A DNA stretch of 15,623 nucleotides from an uncultured Clostridia bacterium. GTDB lineage: Bacteria; Bacillota; Clostridia; Christensenellales; Aristaeellaceae. The DNA is taken from NCBI GenBank assembly GCA_946615495.1, contig CAMOHY010000020.1, positions 1 through 15,623 of the forward strand. Reading direction: 5' to 3'. A program made the translations under genes and the position numbers. The notes under the pieces were generated by a model, which saw only the letters and a program-made list of their open reading frames with translations, was not told the DNA's origin and made no database searches. Below are positions 1 to 7,370 of the stretch, one piece after another. The stretch's first letter is position 1, and every line of letters begins with the position of its first letter.

Positions 1-1454
1 AAATTTCCCAGAGCGACACCGGCACCATCATCATGATCGGCGACGGCATCGCCCGCGCTACCGGCCTGGACCAGTGCATGGCCAATGAACTGGTGAAATT
101 CCCCAACGGGGAATACGGCATGGCCCTGAACCTGGAGGAAAACTCGGTGGCTATCGTTATGCTGGGCACCGATGAGGGCATCCGGGAAGGCGACACGGTG
201 GAGCGCACGGGCCAGGTTGTTTCCGTGCCTGTGGGCGAAAAAATGATCGGCCGCGTGGTGAACGCCCTGGGCCAGCCCATTGACGGCAAGGGCCCCATGG
301 ACACCAAGGAAATGCGGCCCATTGAGCGCAACGCCCCCGGCATCATCCAGCGCAAAAAGGTGTCCGTTCCCCTGCAGACCGGCATCAAGGCCATCGACAG
401 CATGATCCCCATTGGCCGCGGCCAGCGCGAATTGATTATCGGCGACCGGCAGACCGGTAAAACCGTCATCGCTCAGGATACCATCATCAACCAGAAGGGC
501 ACCGGCGTTATCTGCATCTATGTGGCCATCGGCCAGAAGATGTCCACCGTGGCTCAGCTGGTAGACACCCTGGAAGCGGCGGGCGCGATGGAATACACCA
601 CCGTGGTCAACGCTTCCGCAAGCGAGCCGGCGCCCCTGCAGTACATCGCGCCTTACGCGGGCTGCGCCATGGCGGAATACTTCATGGATCAGGGCAAGGA
701 TGTGCTCATCATTTATGATGACCTGAGCAAGCACGCCGTGGCTTACCGCGCCCTGTCCCTGCTCATCCGCCGTCCTCCGGGACGTGAAGCCTTCCCCGGC
801 GACGTGTTTTATCTGCACAGCCGTTTGCTGGAGCGCTCCGCGCGGGTGGACCAGAAGTATGGCGGCGGCTCCATTACCGCGCTGCCGATTATTGAAACTC
901 AGGCTGGCGACGTGTCCGCTTATATTCCCACCAACGTAATTTCCATCACCGACGGCCAGATTTTCCTGGAAACGGAGCTGTTCCACAGCGGCATCATGCC
1001 CGCCATCGACCCCGGTATCTCCGTCAGCCGCGTGGGCGGCGACGCCCAGATCAAGGCCATGAAAAAGGTGGCAGGCAGCCTGAAGCTGATTTACAGCCAG
1101 TACCGCGAATTGCAGTCCTTCGCTCAGTTCGGCTCCGATCTGGACGCGGACACCAAGGCCCGTCTGGCTCAGGGCGCCCGCATCGTGGAGGTGCTCAAGC
1201 AGAACCGCAACCATCCTGTGGCGGTTGAAAATCAGGTGTGCATTTTCTACGCCGTCACCCATGATTACCTCAAGGACGTGGAAGTGAAGGACGTGGCGGA
1301 ATACGAGGAAAGCCTGTATCAGCGCCTGGCTGCCCAGCATGGCGATGTGCTTTCGGCCATCCGGGATACGGGCCTGCTGGCTCCCGAAACGGAAGAAAAG
1401 CTGAAGGCGGCTTTGGACAGCTTTACCAAAGACTTTTTGAAAACCAAGCAGTAA
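1..1454 (+). CDS. atpA: F1Fo ATP synthase subunit alpha (5' end cut by window)
   Basis: This is the alpha subunit of the F1 head, the non-catalytic nucleotide-binding partner of beta in the membrane-attached ATP synthase. The reading frame is open from base 3, so the gene begins upstream. 483 residues are visible, and by comparison with typical alpha chains of about 500 residues roughly 20 N-terminal residues are missing. The beta-barrel start (TGTIIMIGDGIARATGLD) is present. The P-loop GDRQTGKT lies at about residues 147-154 of the visible part. The alpha signature PAIDPGISVSRVGG and the C-terminal helical domain follow. The first internal ATG at 33 is not the real start, because conserved sequence precedes it. 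The stop at 1452-1454 overlaps the ribosome site of the gamma gene 12 bases downstream, showing operon organisation. Nothing unusual is seen. Confidence 0.98.
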   Translation, partial: ISQSDTGTIIMIGDGIARATGLDQCMANELVKFPNGEYGMALNLEENSVAIVMLGTDEGIREGDTVERTGQVVSVPVGEKMIGRVVNALGQPIDGKGPMDTKEMRPIERNAPGIIQRKKVSVPLQTGIKAIDSMIPIGRGQRELIIGDRQTGKTVIAQDTIINQKGTGVICIYVAIGQKMSTVAQLVDTLEAAGAMEYTTVVNASASEPAPLQYIAPYAGCAMAEYFMDQGKDVLIIYDDLSKHAVAYRALSLLIRRPPGREAFPGDVFYLHSRLLERSARVDQKYGGGSITALPIIETQAGDVSAYIPTNVISITDGQIFLETELFHSGIMPAIDPGISVSRVGGDAQIKAMKKVAGSLKLIYSQYRELQSFAQFGSDLDADTKARLAQGARIVEVLKQNRNHPVAVENQVCIFYAVTHDYLKDVEVKDVAEYEESLYQRLAAQHGDVLSAIRDTGLLAPETEEKLKAALDSFTKDFLKTKQ

Positions 1455-1466
1455 GGAGGCACCAGC

Positions 1467-2318
1467 ATGGCAGGATCGTCCATGAAGGCCATCAAGCTGC
1501 GCATCAAAAGCGTGGAAAGCACCATGCAGATCACCAAGGCGATGCAGCTGGTGGCCACCTCCAAGCTTCGCCGCGCCAAGGAGCGCATGGAAAACAGCAA
1601 GCCCTACGCCGCCATTTCCCGTGAAGCGCTTCAGGAGGCCGTGATGCAGTGCGATGAAAAAAGCACGCCCTTCCTGGAATTGCGGGAAGAAAAGAACCGG
1701 TGCTATGTGGTTATCGCGGGCGAACGCGGCCTGGCCGGCGGCTATAACGCCAATGTGTTCAAGGCGCTCGCCGCCCATGCGGAGGACCGGCCTTTTTCCG
1801 TGCTTCCCCTGGGCAAAAAGGCCATCGATAAATTTCAGCATATGCACGTGCCCCTCCTGGATGATTCGCTCAGCCATGTGGAGGGCTTGAGCGTGGGCAG
1901 CTGTTTTCAGTTGGCGAATCGGCTGATCGAGGGTTATCAGCACGGCGATTTTGACGCGCTGTTCCTGGTGTACACCTCCTTCCGCTCCATGATGGCCCAG
2001 GAGGTGCAATTGGAGCAGCTTTTGCCCATTGAGCGGGCGGAGGAAAGCGGCGAAAACGCCCGCGCCGTGGCTACCATATATGAGCCCAGCCCGGCGGAAA
2101 TGCTGGAAGCCGTGGTGCCCGATTATTTGGCGGGCCGCCTCTACAGCGCCGCCTGCGATTCCTTTGCCAGCGAAGTGTCCGCCCGCCGCAACGCCATGGA
2201 TTCAGCCACCAAGAACGCGGGCGAAATGATAAGCGATCTGCGGCTGAAGTACAACCGTGCGCGCCAGGGCGCCATCACTCAGGAAATCACAGAGATCGTG
2301 GCAGGCGCGGAGAACTGA
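1467..2318 (+). CDS. atpG: F1Fo ATP synthase subunit gamma
   Basis: This is the gamma subunit, the central rotating shaft that couples Fo rotation to catalysis in the alpha3-beta3 ring. It has 283 residues, the usual bacterial length. The N-terminal helix (MKAIKLRIKSVESTMQITKAM, then LVATSKLRRAK) and the C-terminal helix (RRNAMDSATKNAGEMI, then ending RQGAITQEITEIVAGAEN) form the antiparallel coiled coil of the shaft. A Rossmann-like middle part containing VVIAGERGLAGGYNANV lies between them. The ATG at 1467 is preceded by AAGGAGG at 1453-1459, which overlaps the alpha stop codon. The beta gene follows after 24 bases. Position between alpha and beta is the standard order. Confidence 0.98.
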   Translation: MAGSSMKAIKLRIKSVESTMQITKAMQLVATSKLRRAKERMENSKPYAAISREALQEAVMQCDEKSTPFLELREEKNRCYVVIAGERGLAGGYNANVFKALAAHAEDRPFSVLPLGKKAIDKFQHMHVPLLDDSLSHVEGLSVGSCFQLANRLIEGYQHGDFDALFLVYTSFRSMMAQEVQLEQLLPIERAEESGENARAVATIYEPSPAEMLEAVVPDYLAGRLYSAACDSFASEVSARRNAMDSATKNAGEMISDLRLKYNRARQGAITQEITEIVAGAEN

Positions 2319-2342
2319 TTCCCGGAAAGGAGAAACCAGAGC

Positions 2343-3740
2343 GTGAGCGAAAAAAATATTGGCAAGGTGGTTCAGGTCATCGGCCCTGTGCTGGATATCC
2401 GGTTTGAAGACGGGCATTTGCCTGAACTGCTCAACGCCATTGAAATTCAAAGCGGCGAAAAAAAGATTGTGGCGGAGGTTGCCCAGCATATCGGCGACAA
2501 CGTGGCCCGCTGCATCTCCATGAACGCCACCGACGGCATGGTGCGCGGGCTGGACGCCGTGGACACCGGCAGCCCCATCACCGTGCCCGTGGGCAATGAA
2601 TGCCTGGGCCGCATTTTCAATCTGCTGGGCCAGGCCATCGATGAAAAGCCGGACCCCGTTACCGCGGAGCGCTGGCCCATTCACCGGCCAGCCCCTTCCT
2701 ATGAAGAACAGGAATCCTCCGCCGAAATCCTGGAAACGGGCATCAAGGTGGTGGACCTGATCGCTCCCTATGCCAAGGGCGGCAAGATCGGCCTGTTTGG
2801 CGGTGCGGGCGTGGGCAAAACCGTGCTGATTATGGAGCTTATCAATAACGTGGCCAAGCAGCACGGCGGGTTGTCCGTGTTCGCGGGCGTGGGCGAACGC
2901 ACCCGTGAAGGCAACGACCTGTACAACGAAATGAAGGAAAGCGGCGTTATCAACAAGACCGCCCTGGTGTACGGCCAGATGAACGAGCCGCCGGGAGCCC
3001 GTATGCGCGTGGGCCTTTCCGGGCTTACCATGGCGGAGTATTTCCGCGATAAAGAAAACCAGGATGTGCTTTTGTTCATTGATAACATTTTCCGCTTCAC
3101 CCAGGCCGGGTCCGAGGTGTCCGCCCTGCTGGGCCGTATGCCCAGCGCCGTGGGCTATCAGCCCACCCTGGCCACCGAAATGGGCGCCCTGCAGGAGCGC
3201 ATCACGTCCACCAAGAAGGGCTCCATCACCTCCGTTCAGGCGGTGTATGTGCCTGCTGACGACTTGACCGACCCCGCCCCCGCCACCACCTTTGCCCATT
3301 TGGACGCTACGACCGTGCTTTCCCGCGCCATTTCCTCTTTGGGTATTTATCCCGCCGTGGACCCGCTGGATTCCACCAGCCGTATCCTGAGCCCGGAAAT
3401 TGTGGGGCATGAGCATTATGAGGTGGCCCGCAGCGTGCAGAGCATCCTGCAGCGCTATAAGGAATTGCAGGATATCATCGCCATCATGGGCATGGATGAA
3501 CTGAGCGACGAGGATAAGCTGATCGTGGCCCGCGCCCGCAAGGTGCAGCGTTTCCTCAGCCAGCCCTTCTCCGTGGCCGAGCAGTTCACCGGCATGGAGG
3601 GCAAGTATGTGCCCCTCAAGGAAACCATCCGGGGCTTCAAGGAAATTATCGAAGGCAAGCATGACGATTTGCCCGAAAGCGCCTTCCTCTTTGTGGGCAC
3701 CATCGATGAAGCGGTGGCAAAAGCCAAAAAGGGTGAGTGA
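2343..3740 (+). CDS. atpD: F1Fo ATP synthase subunit beta
   Basis: This is the catalytic beta subunit of F1, which makes or splits ATP. It has 465 residues, normal for the family. It starts with GTG at 2343 after AAAGGAG at 2326-2332; no better ATG precedes the conserved NIGKVVQVIGPVLDIRF. The P-loop GGAGVGKT is at residues 153-160, the Walker B strand is within DVLLFIDNIFRFTQAGSEVSALLGR, and the catalytic glutamate region is GVGERTREGNDLY. The lever motif reads DELSDED (385-391) instead of the common DELSEED, a conservative change. The stop is two bases before the epsilon start, so translation is probably coupled. Confidence 0.99.
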   Translation: MSEKNIGKVVQVIGPVLDIRFEDGHLPELLNAIEIQSGEKKIVAEVAQHIGDNVARCISMNATDGMVRGLDAVDTGSPITVPVGNECLGRIFNLLGQAIDEKPDPVTAERWPIHRPAPSYEEQESSAEILETGIKVVDLIAPYAKGGKIGLFGGAGVGKTVLIMELINNVAKQHGGLSVFAGVGERTREGNDLYNEMKESGVINKTALVYGQMNEPPGARMRVGLSGLTMAEYFRDKENQDVLLFIDNIFRFTQAGSEVSALLGRMPSAVGYQPTLATEMGALQERITSTKKGSITSVQAVYVPADDLTDPAPATTFAHLDATTVLSRAISSLGIYPAVDPLDSTSRILSPEIVGHEHYEVARSVQSILQRYKELQDIIAIMGMDELSDEDKLIVARARKVQRFLSQPFSVAEQFTGMEGKYVPLKETIRGFKEIIEGKHDDLPESAFLFVGTIDEAVAKAKKGE

Positions 3741-3742
3741 CC

Positions 3743-4144
3743 ATGGCCACATTCCATTTGCAAATCGTGACTCCGGACCGAATGGTGTATGACGGCGAAT
3801 CGCCCAAAATCATCGTGCGCACGGTAAACGGCGATGTGTGCATTCTGCCCCGGCATATCGATTACGCGGTGCCGCTGGCCATTGGCGAAGCCCGCATCAC
3901 CGATGAAAAGGGCGAAACCCGCGTGGCCGCCTGCAACAGCGGCATGCTCAGCGTGCACGGCAACGAGGTGCGCCTGGTGGCCGTCACCTTTGAATGGGCC
4001 GATGATATCGACCTGGAGCGGGCCAAGCGCGCGGAAACCACCGCTCAGCAGGCATTGGAGCAATTGCAGCGGGAGGACCGGGATTTTACTCTGGCCGAAG
4101 CCAAGCTAAAGCGTGCGCTGAACCGCATTCACGTAAAGGGATAA
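3743..4144 (+). CDS. atpC: F1Fo ATP synthase subunit epsilon
   Basis: This is the epsilon subunit, which sits at the foot of gamma and can inhibit ATP hydrolysis through its C-terminal helices. It has 133 residues, the usual size. An N-terminal beta-sandwich (FHLQIVTPDRMVYDGE, GDVCILPRHIDYAVPLAIG) is followed by a helical hairpin rich in Ala, Glu and Arg (about residues 90-130). I chose the ATG at 3743 because it gives the typical MATFHLQIVTP start and has AAGGGTGA just upstream. A GTG at 3737 in the same frame would add two residues and overlap the beta stop. It is the last gene of the operon; a hairpin terminator begins 71 bases after the stop. Confidence 0.97.
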   Translation: MATFHLQIVTPDRMVYDGESPKIIVRTVNGDVCILPRHIDYAVPLAIGEARITDEKGETRVAACNSGMLSVHGNEVRLVAVTFEWADDIDLERAKRAETTAQQALEQLQREDRDFTLAEAKLKRALNRIHVKG

Positions 4145-4214
4145 AGGGCAGCTTAAAAAGGGATCGCTTCAAATTAGGAAGTATTTTCCAATTAGCCACG
4201 AAAACCTATAAAAT

Positions 4215-4256
4215 ATGGCACAAGACTCCAACCAGATTGGTAGAATCTTGTGCCAT
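4215..4256. terminator. Probable bidirectional terminator between atpC and the convergent minus-strand gene
   Basis: A perfect 11-bp inverted repeat pairs ATGGCACAAGA (4215-4225) with TCTTGTGCCAT (4246-4256). The loop contains a further small stem, CCAA/TTGG (4228-4231 with 4237-4240). On the plus strand it is followed by TTTC (4257-4260, after the final T of the stem). On the minus strand it is followed by an A/T-rich stretch that reads ATTTTATAGG. It lies between two converging genes, so it probably ends both the ATP synthase operon and the gene at 4303-5991. Confidence 0.8.
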
Positions 4257-4302
4257 TTTCATTCGGAAAAATGTGTTTGGTGACAGCCCTTTTTTGAATT
4301 GT

Positions 4303-5991
4303 TTATTCATTCCGCGTCAGCGTAAGGTCAAAGCGCATCCGCATGGTATCCGGCAAAGCGATGCGGGCGGGGTAGACGATGCGGAGCACCCGGCTGTCAA
4401 TCCTTTGCAGGGTGGGCTTTGGCGCGGAGGCGGAAAGGGAAACGGTCAGGCCGGGGAAATGCCAGGCGCCGTCTTCGAGGCGGGCGCTGTCCAGCCCATC
4501 ACACTCCACTTCAAAGAAAATATCCACGTCCCGGCACACCTGGGCGTCCACGTCCATGGTGATATGATTTTTGTCCGTTCTGCCGTTAAACAGCACGGTA
4601 TGCAGATGGGTCATTTGCCCATCCGGCAGGCAGCGCAGCAGCTTGATGGTGCCGTTTCCCTGCTTTTGCCGCCAAAAAACCACCAGGGGATGCAGCTGAT
4701 AGCTGGGGTTTTCGCTGCCGGACATGGCGCCCGCCATGAGGCCTGGGGTGATCCAGGCCGTGGCGGTGCAAAGAGCGCTGTTGTTTTCCGGGTCGCCCCG
4801 CTCGGAAAGCTCGCGGAAGCGGCGGCAGATGGAAACATCCTGCTTGGGCGTCAAAAAAGCCTGCTTCGCGTCCTCTGGAATGCGGATATCGCCCAGCAGC
4901 GTCAGGGGATTAATGACGCTCTCGATGGAGAAGGGGTGCCAGGGAAACCGTTTTTCACCCAAGGCCAGATACAGCATATCGCAAAAACAGGTGTGGACGC
5001 TCATATCCAGCTCGTAGGCGCGGGAATAAGGCCCGCAGAAATTGCGCATGGCGGGGTTATAAAATTCCGCCATATCCCGCCAAATGCCCTCCTCCAGCTC
5101 CTGGGCCAAGGCTTTGAGCGCGCCGCTTTTGCTGTAGCGCCGGATGAAGCCCAGGGTGGACAGGTCCACCCCGCAATAAGTGGGGGAATTGAACTCGGCG
5201 CAGGCGTGGTATTCCCGGTAGCGGTCCAGCATACCCTGGGCATAGGAAAGGGCGTACTCCCGCCAGGAAGGCTCCTGCAGGTATTCGCCAAAGAAATCCA
5301 GCAGGAAAATGTGCATGCACTGGATGTTGGTATTCAAAGGGGTAAACTGGCTCTGGCTGCGGACAATGGCCCCTTCCATGGCAAGGCGCGCGCTTTTTTG
5401 CAGCGCTTTGGAAAGCGCGGGGGACATGCTTTCGCCGCCGTGGCACAGCAGCATGGCAAAGCACATGAGCACAAACTCGCGGATATTGGGTTCATACGTG
5501 CGCCAGACCACCGGCACGGTCTCAATGAGCGCACCGTCCAGCAGCGCTTCGATTTCCGCCGTATGCTGCCGCAGGCTGGGGGAAGCCTGCAGCTTTTGAT
5601 GGAAGCGGTCCGTCACCCGCTCATGGGTACAGTCCGCCCAATAGCGGCCATACAAATTGAGCCTGCGAAAATCCATTTGCCCGGAGGGCGGCAAGGGCTC
5701 ATGGGGAGAATGGCGGAAAACGCCGTGAAAAATCTCCTTCGGACTGTCAATTTGCAGGGAAATGATGGCCCGGCAGAGCGATTCAATGGTTTCCCAGGCG
5801 CCTGGCTCGTCCCGCATCATCAGGGCCAGGGCATAATAAGCGGTTTCCCGCACGCTGACGCTCACAACGCCATCATATTTCATGCTGACAAAATGGGTGC
5901 TGGGATCATAGCCCGCGCGCAGGCAGGCGTAAGCGTCTTGAAACAGGTTCTTCCCTTCAAGGGAAAGCTGGTCATACAGGCTCAGGGCCAT
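4303..5991 (-). CDS. Uncharacterised protein, probable alpha/alpha-toroid carbohydrate-active enzyme
   Basis: This 562-residue protein belongs to no family I can name with confidence. The sequence is mostly helical, with repeated helix pairs and conserved-looking aromatic/acidic motifs up to about residue 380, then a C-terminal part (about 390-562) rich in beta strands. That layout is typical of alpha/alpha-toroid polysaccharide lyases and hydrolases. Notable motifs are NTNI (220-223), EFNSPTYCGVDL (266-277) and GPYSRAYELDM (320-330), which look like active-site loops. No signal peptide is visible, so it should be cytoplasmic. The ATG at 5989-5991 has AAGGAGG at 6001-6007 on the minus strand, 9 bases away, and a good promoter upstream. 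It diverges from the GH105 gene and converges on atpC. A carbohydrate role is inferred from context and fold; the exact reaction is unknown. Confidence 0.8.
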   Translation of the reverse strand: MALSLYDQLSLEGKNLFQDAYACLRAGYDPSTHFVSMKYDGVVSVSVRETAYYALALMMRDEPGAWETIESLCRAIISLQIDSPKEIFHGVFRHSPHEPLPPSGQMDFRRLNLYGRYWADCTHERVTDRFHQKLQASPSLRQHTAEIEALLDGALIETVPVVWRTYEPNIREFVLMCFAMLLCHGGESMSPALSKALQKSARLAMEGAIVRSQSQFTPLNTNIQCMHIFLLDFFGEYLQEPSWREYALSYAQGMLDRYREYHACAEFNSPTYCGVDLSTLGFIRRYSKSGALKALAQELEEGIWRDMAEFYNPAMRNFCGPYSRAYELDMSVHTCFCDMLYLALGEKRFPWHPFSIESVINPLTLLGDIRIPEDAKQAFLTPKQDVSICRRFRELSERGDPENNSALCTATAWITPGLMAGAMSGSENPSYQLHPLVVFWRQKQGNGTIKLLRCLPDGQMTHLHTVLFNGRTDKNHITMDVDAQVCRDVDIFFEVECDGLDSARLEDGAWHFPGLTVSLSASAPKPTLQRIDSRVLRIVYPARIALPDTMRMRFDLTLTRNE

Positions 5992-6036
5992 AGCGGAGGG
6001 CCTCCTTGATGTATTTTGCCGGGAGCAGGCACTTTT

Positions 6037-6064
6037 ATTATATGGATGCAGGCGGCTTTGTCAA
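6037..6064 (-). promoter_or_regulatory. Promoter of the minus-strand toroid-type gene
   Basis: Read on the minus strand, TTGACA (6059-6064) is separated by 16 bases from TATAAT (6037-6042), both perfect sigma-A consensus boxes. Transcription would start near 6030, about 40 bases before the start codon at 5991. It is arranged back to back with the GH105 promoter. Confidence 0.8.
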
Positions 6065-6103
6065 TGCGCGGCGGCAATTTTTCGTCCATTTGCCCTTCAA
6101 GGC

Positions 6104-6132
6104 TTGACAAGCCGGGGCGCGCTTGCTATCAT
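6104..6132 (+). promoter_or_regulatory. Promoter of the GH105 gene
   Basis: TTGACA (6104-6109) and TATCAT (6127-6132) are separated by 17 bases, a near-perfect sigma-A promoter. Transcription would start near 6139, about 39 bases before the ATG at 6178. An inverted repeat at 6148-6164 lies just downstream of the predicted start point. Confidence 0.8.
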
Positions 6133-6147
6133 CAAGAGGACTGTTGT

Positions 6148-6164
6148 TTCCTATTGGTTAGGAA
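6148..6164. promoter_or_regulatory. Inverted repeat in GH105 leader, possible operator
   Basis: A perfect 6-bp inverted repeat, TTCCTA (6148-6153) and TAGGAA (6159-6164), has a 5-base spacer. It lies at about +10 to +26 from the predicted transcription start, and its right arm overlaps the start of the ribosome site GGAAGGAG (6161-6168). It could be an operator or a small leader hairpin. No binding protein can be assigned from sequence alone. Confidence 0.35.
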
Positions 6165-6177
6165 GGAGAATGAGCGC

Positions 6178-7209
6178 ATGGATTACCGGCAAACGGCAAA
6201 GCTGGTGCTGAACCGGCTGAAGGAAAGCAAGGGCGACGGCAGGTGGGATGACCACTTGAGCCTGGCCACTTGGGAATGGCCTCAGGGCGTGGCTATGTAT
6301 GCCATGCTGAAGGTGTTTAAGGCCTCCGGGGATGAGGCGCTGCTAAAGGAGATAAAGGATTGGTACGACGGCCACATTGCCCGTGGCCTGCCGGGACGAA
6401 ATATTAACACGACCGCGCCGATGCTGGGTTTAACAATGCTGTATGAGATCACCGGAAACGAAGCATACCGGCCTTATATCCAGGCATGGGCGGAGTGGGT
6501 GATGAACGGCCTGCCCCGCACCCAGGAGGGCGGCTTCCAGCATATCACCAGCGACTGCATAAATGAACAGCAATTGTGGGACGACACCCTGTTCATGACC
6601 TGCCTGTTCCTTTACCGGGCGGGCTGCGCCCTGCAATGCCAGGCCTGGCAGGATGAAGCCAAGTATCAGTTCCTGTTGCATATCAAATATCTCCATTGCG
6701 ATCAGAACGGCCTGTGGTACCACGGCTGGTGCTTCCTGGGCCGCCACCATTTCGGCGAAGCCTTCTGGGCCCGCGGCAACAGCTGGATCACGGCGGGGGC
6801 CATCGAATTTGCCCAGTGGCTGCCTCAGGGCGACCCGGTCAAGCGCGCTGTGGAGGAAACGTGGAAGGAACAGTGCCGCGCGCTGCTTGCGCTGCAGGAT
6901 GAAAAAACGGGCCTTTGGCATACGCTGCTGGACCATGCGGACAGCTATTTGGAGACCTCGGCCAGCGCGGCCATCGCCTACGGCTTGCTCAAGGGCTGCC
7001 GCCTGGGCTTGCTTGACTGCCGGGAACAGGCCATGAAGGCGGCCCAGGGCGTTATCGGCATGATCGCGCCGGACGGACTGGTGGAAGGCGTATCCTACGG
7101 CACTCCCATGGGAAACGATTTGGATTTTTACCGGAATATACCCATTCAGCCCACTGCGTACGGCCAGGGCCTTGTGTTTTTGATGCTGACGGAATTAATG
7201 GGTGAATAA
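6178..7209 (+). CDS. GH105 unsaturated glucuronyl/galacturonyl hydrolase (YteR/YesR type)
   Basis: Enzymes of family GH105 remove the 4,5-unsaturated uronic acid left at the non-reducing end of oligosaccharides by polysaccharide lyases, using hydration of the double bond. This protein has 343 residues, close to Bacillus YteR. It shows the helical toroid pattern, the LWDDTLFM segment (133-140) whose Asp136 matches the family's catalytic aspartate, and the signature WARGNSW (197-203) preceded by HHFGEAF. No signal peptide is present, so it acts on imported oligosaccharides. I chose the ATG at 6178 because GGAAGGAG (6161-6168) sits 9 bases upstream; an in-frame upstream extension to 6016 would run through the promoter. 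It has its own promoter and terminator. The exact substrate (rhamnogalacturonan, glucuronan-like or other) cannot be read from the sequence. Confidence 0.93.
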   Translation: MDYRQTAKLVLNRLKESKGDGRWDDHLSLATWEWPQGVAMYAMLKVFKASGDEALLKEIKDWYDGHIARGLPGRNINTTAPMLGLTMLYEITGNEAYRPYIQAWAEWVMNGLPRTQEGGFQHITSDCINEQQLWDDTLFMTCLFLYRAGCALQCQAWQDEAKYQFLLHIKYLHCDQNGLWYHGWCFLGRHHFGEAFWARGNSWITAGAIEFAQWLPQGDPVKRAVEETWKEQCRALLALQDEKTGLWHTLLDHADSYLETSASAAIAYGLLKGCRLGLLDCREQAMKAAQGVIGMIAPDGLVEGVSYGTPMGNDLDFYRNIPIQPTAYGQGLVFLMLTELMGE

Positions 7210-7222
7210 GAATCAACGAATG

Positions 7223-7265
7223 AACCGGGTTATGGCAAAATGCCAGGCCCGGTTGATTATTTTTT
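7223..7265 (+). terminator. Rho-independent terminator of the GH105 gene
   Basis: AACCGGG (7223-7229) pairs with CCCGGTT (7248-7254), enclosing a second stem TGGCA/TGCCA (7233-7237 with 7241-7245). A T-rich run, ending in six consecutive Ts at 7260-7265, follows. It lies 13 bases after the GH105 stop codon and ends that transcript before the regulator gene. Confidence 0.9.
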
Positions 7266-7273
7266 GAACAAAT
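7264..7273. repeat. Direct repeat copy 1, TTGAACAAAT, upstream of the DeoR-type gene
   Basis: The 10-base sequence TTGAACAAAT occurs here and again, identical and in the same orientation, at 7349-7358. The copies are 85 bases apart and flank the regulator's own promoter, as expected of autoregulatory operators. This copy overlaps the T run of the preceding terminator. Operator function is inference. Confidence 0.35.
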
Positions 7274-7306
7274 TGTAAAATATTGACTCTTTAATTGTTT
7301 CCTATC

Positions 7307-7335
7307 TTGCTAATTTTGAATGAGATGTGTATAAT
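7307..7335 (+). promoter_or_regulatory. Promoter of the DeoR-type regulator gene
   Basis: TATAAT (7330-7335) is preceded after 17 bases by TTGCTA (7307-7312). This gives a transcription start near 7342 and a leader of about 29 bases. A second possible -35 box, TTGACT at 7283-7288, is less well spaced to any -10 box. Confidence 0.65.
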
Positions 7336-7348
7336 TTACGTAGCATAA

Positions 7349-7358
7349 TTGAACAAAT
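7349..7358. repeat. Direct repeat copy 2, TTGAACAAAT, in the regulator leader
   Basis: This is identical to copy 1 at 7264-7273. It lies about 7 bases after the predicted transcription start and directly abuts the ribosome site GAGG (7359-7362). A bound protein here could block transcription or translation of the regulator gene. Function is inferred from position. Confidence 0.35.
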
Positions 7359-7370
7359 GAGGTGCTCGTT

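Noticed and set aside
3495..3515. DELSDED instead of DELSEED in the ATP synthase beta subunit
   Set aside because: This is a conservative Glu-to-Asp change in a variable position of a regulatory lever motif and not evidence of changed function.
2202..3752. A 516-codon minus-strand open frame across atpD
   Set aside because: It is a shadow of the clearly identified beta subunit gene, with His/Gly-rich composition and no family features.
4172..4193. Imperfect hairpin AATTAGGAA/TTCCAATT downstream of atpC
   Set aside because: It is an 8-bp A/T-rich stem with a bulged A and no T run after it; the stronger hairpin at 4215-4256 explains termination.
4237..6009. A 590-codon open frame on the plus strand opposite the toroid-type gene
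   Set aside because: It is antisense to a gene with a good promoter, ribosome site and motif-rich protein. Its product is a low-complexity Gly/Ala/His/Gln-rich sequence typical of the reverse frame of GC-rich codons.
6016..6177. In-frame upstream extension of the GH105 gene
   Set aside because: It would run through the divergent promoters and gives a sequence without family similarity; the ATG at 6178 has a proper ribosome site.
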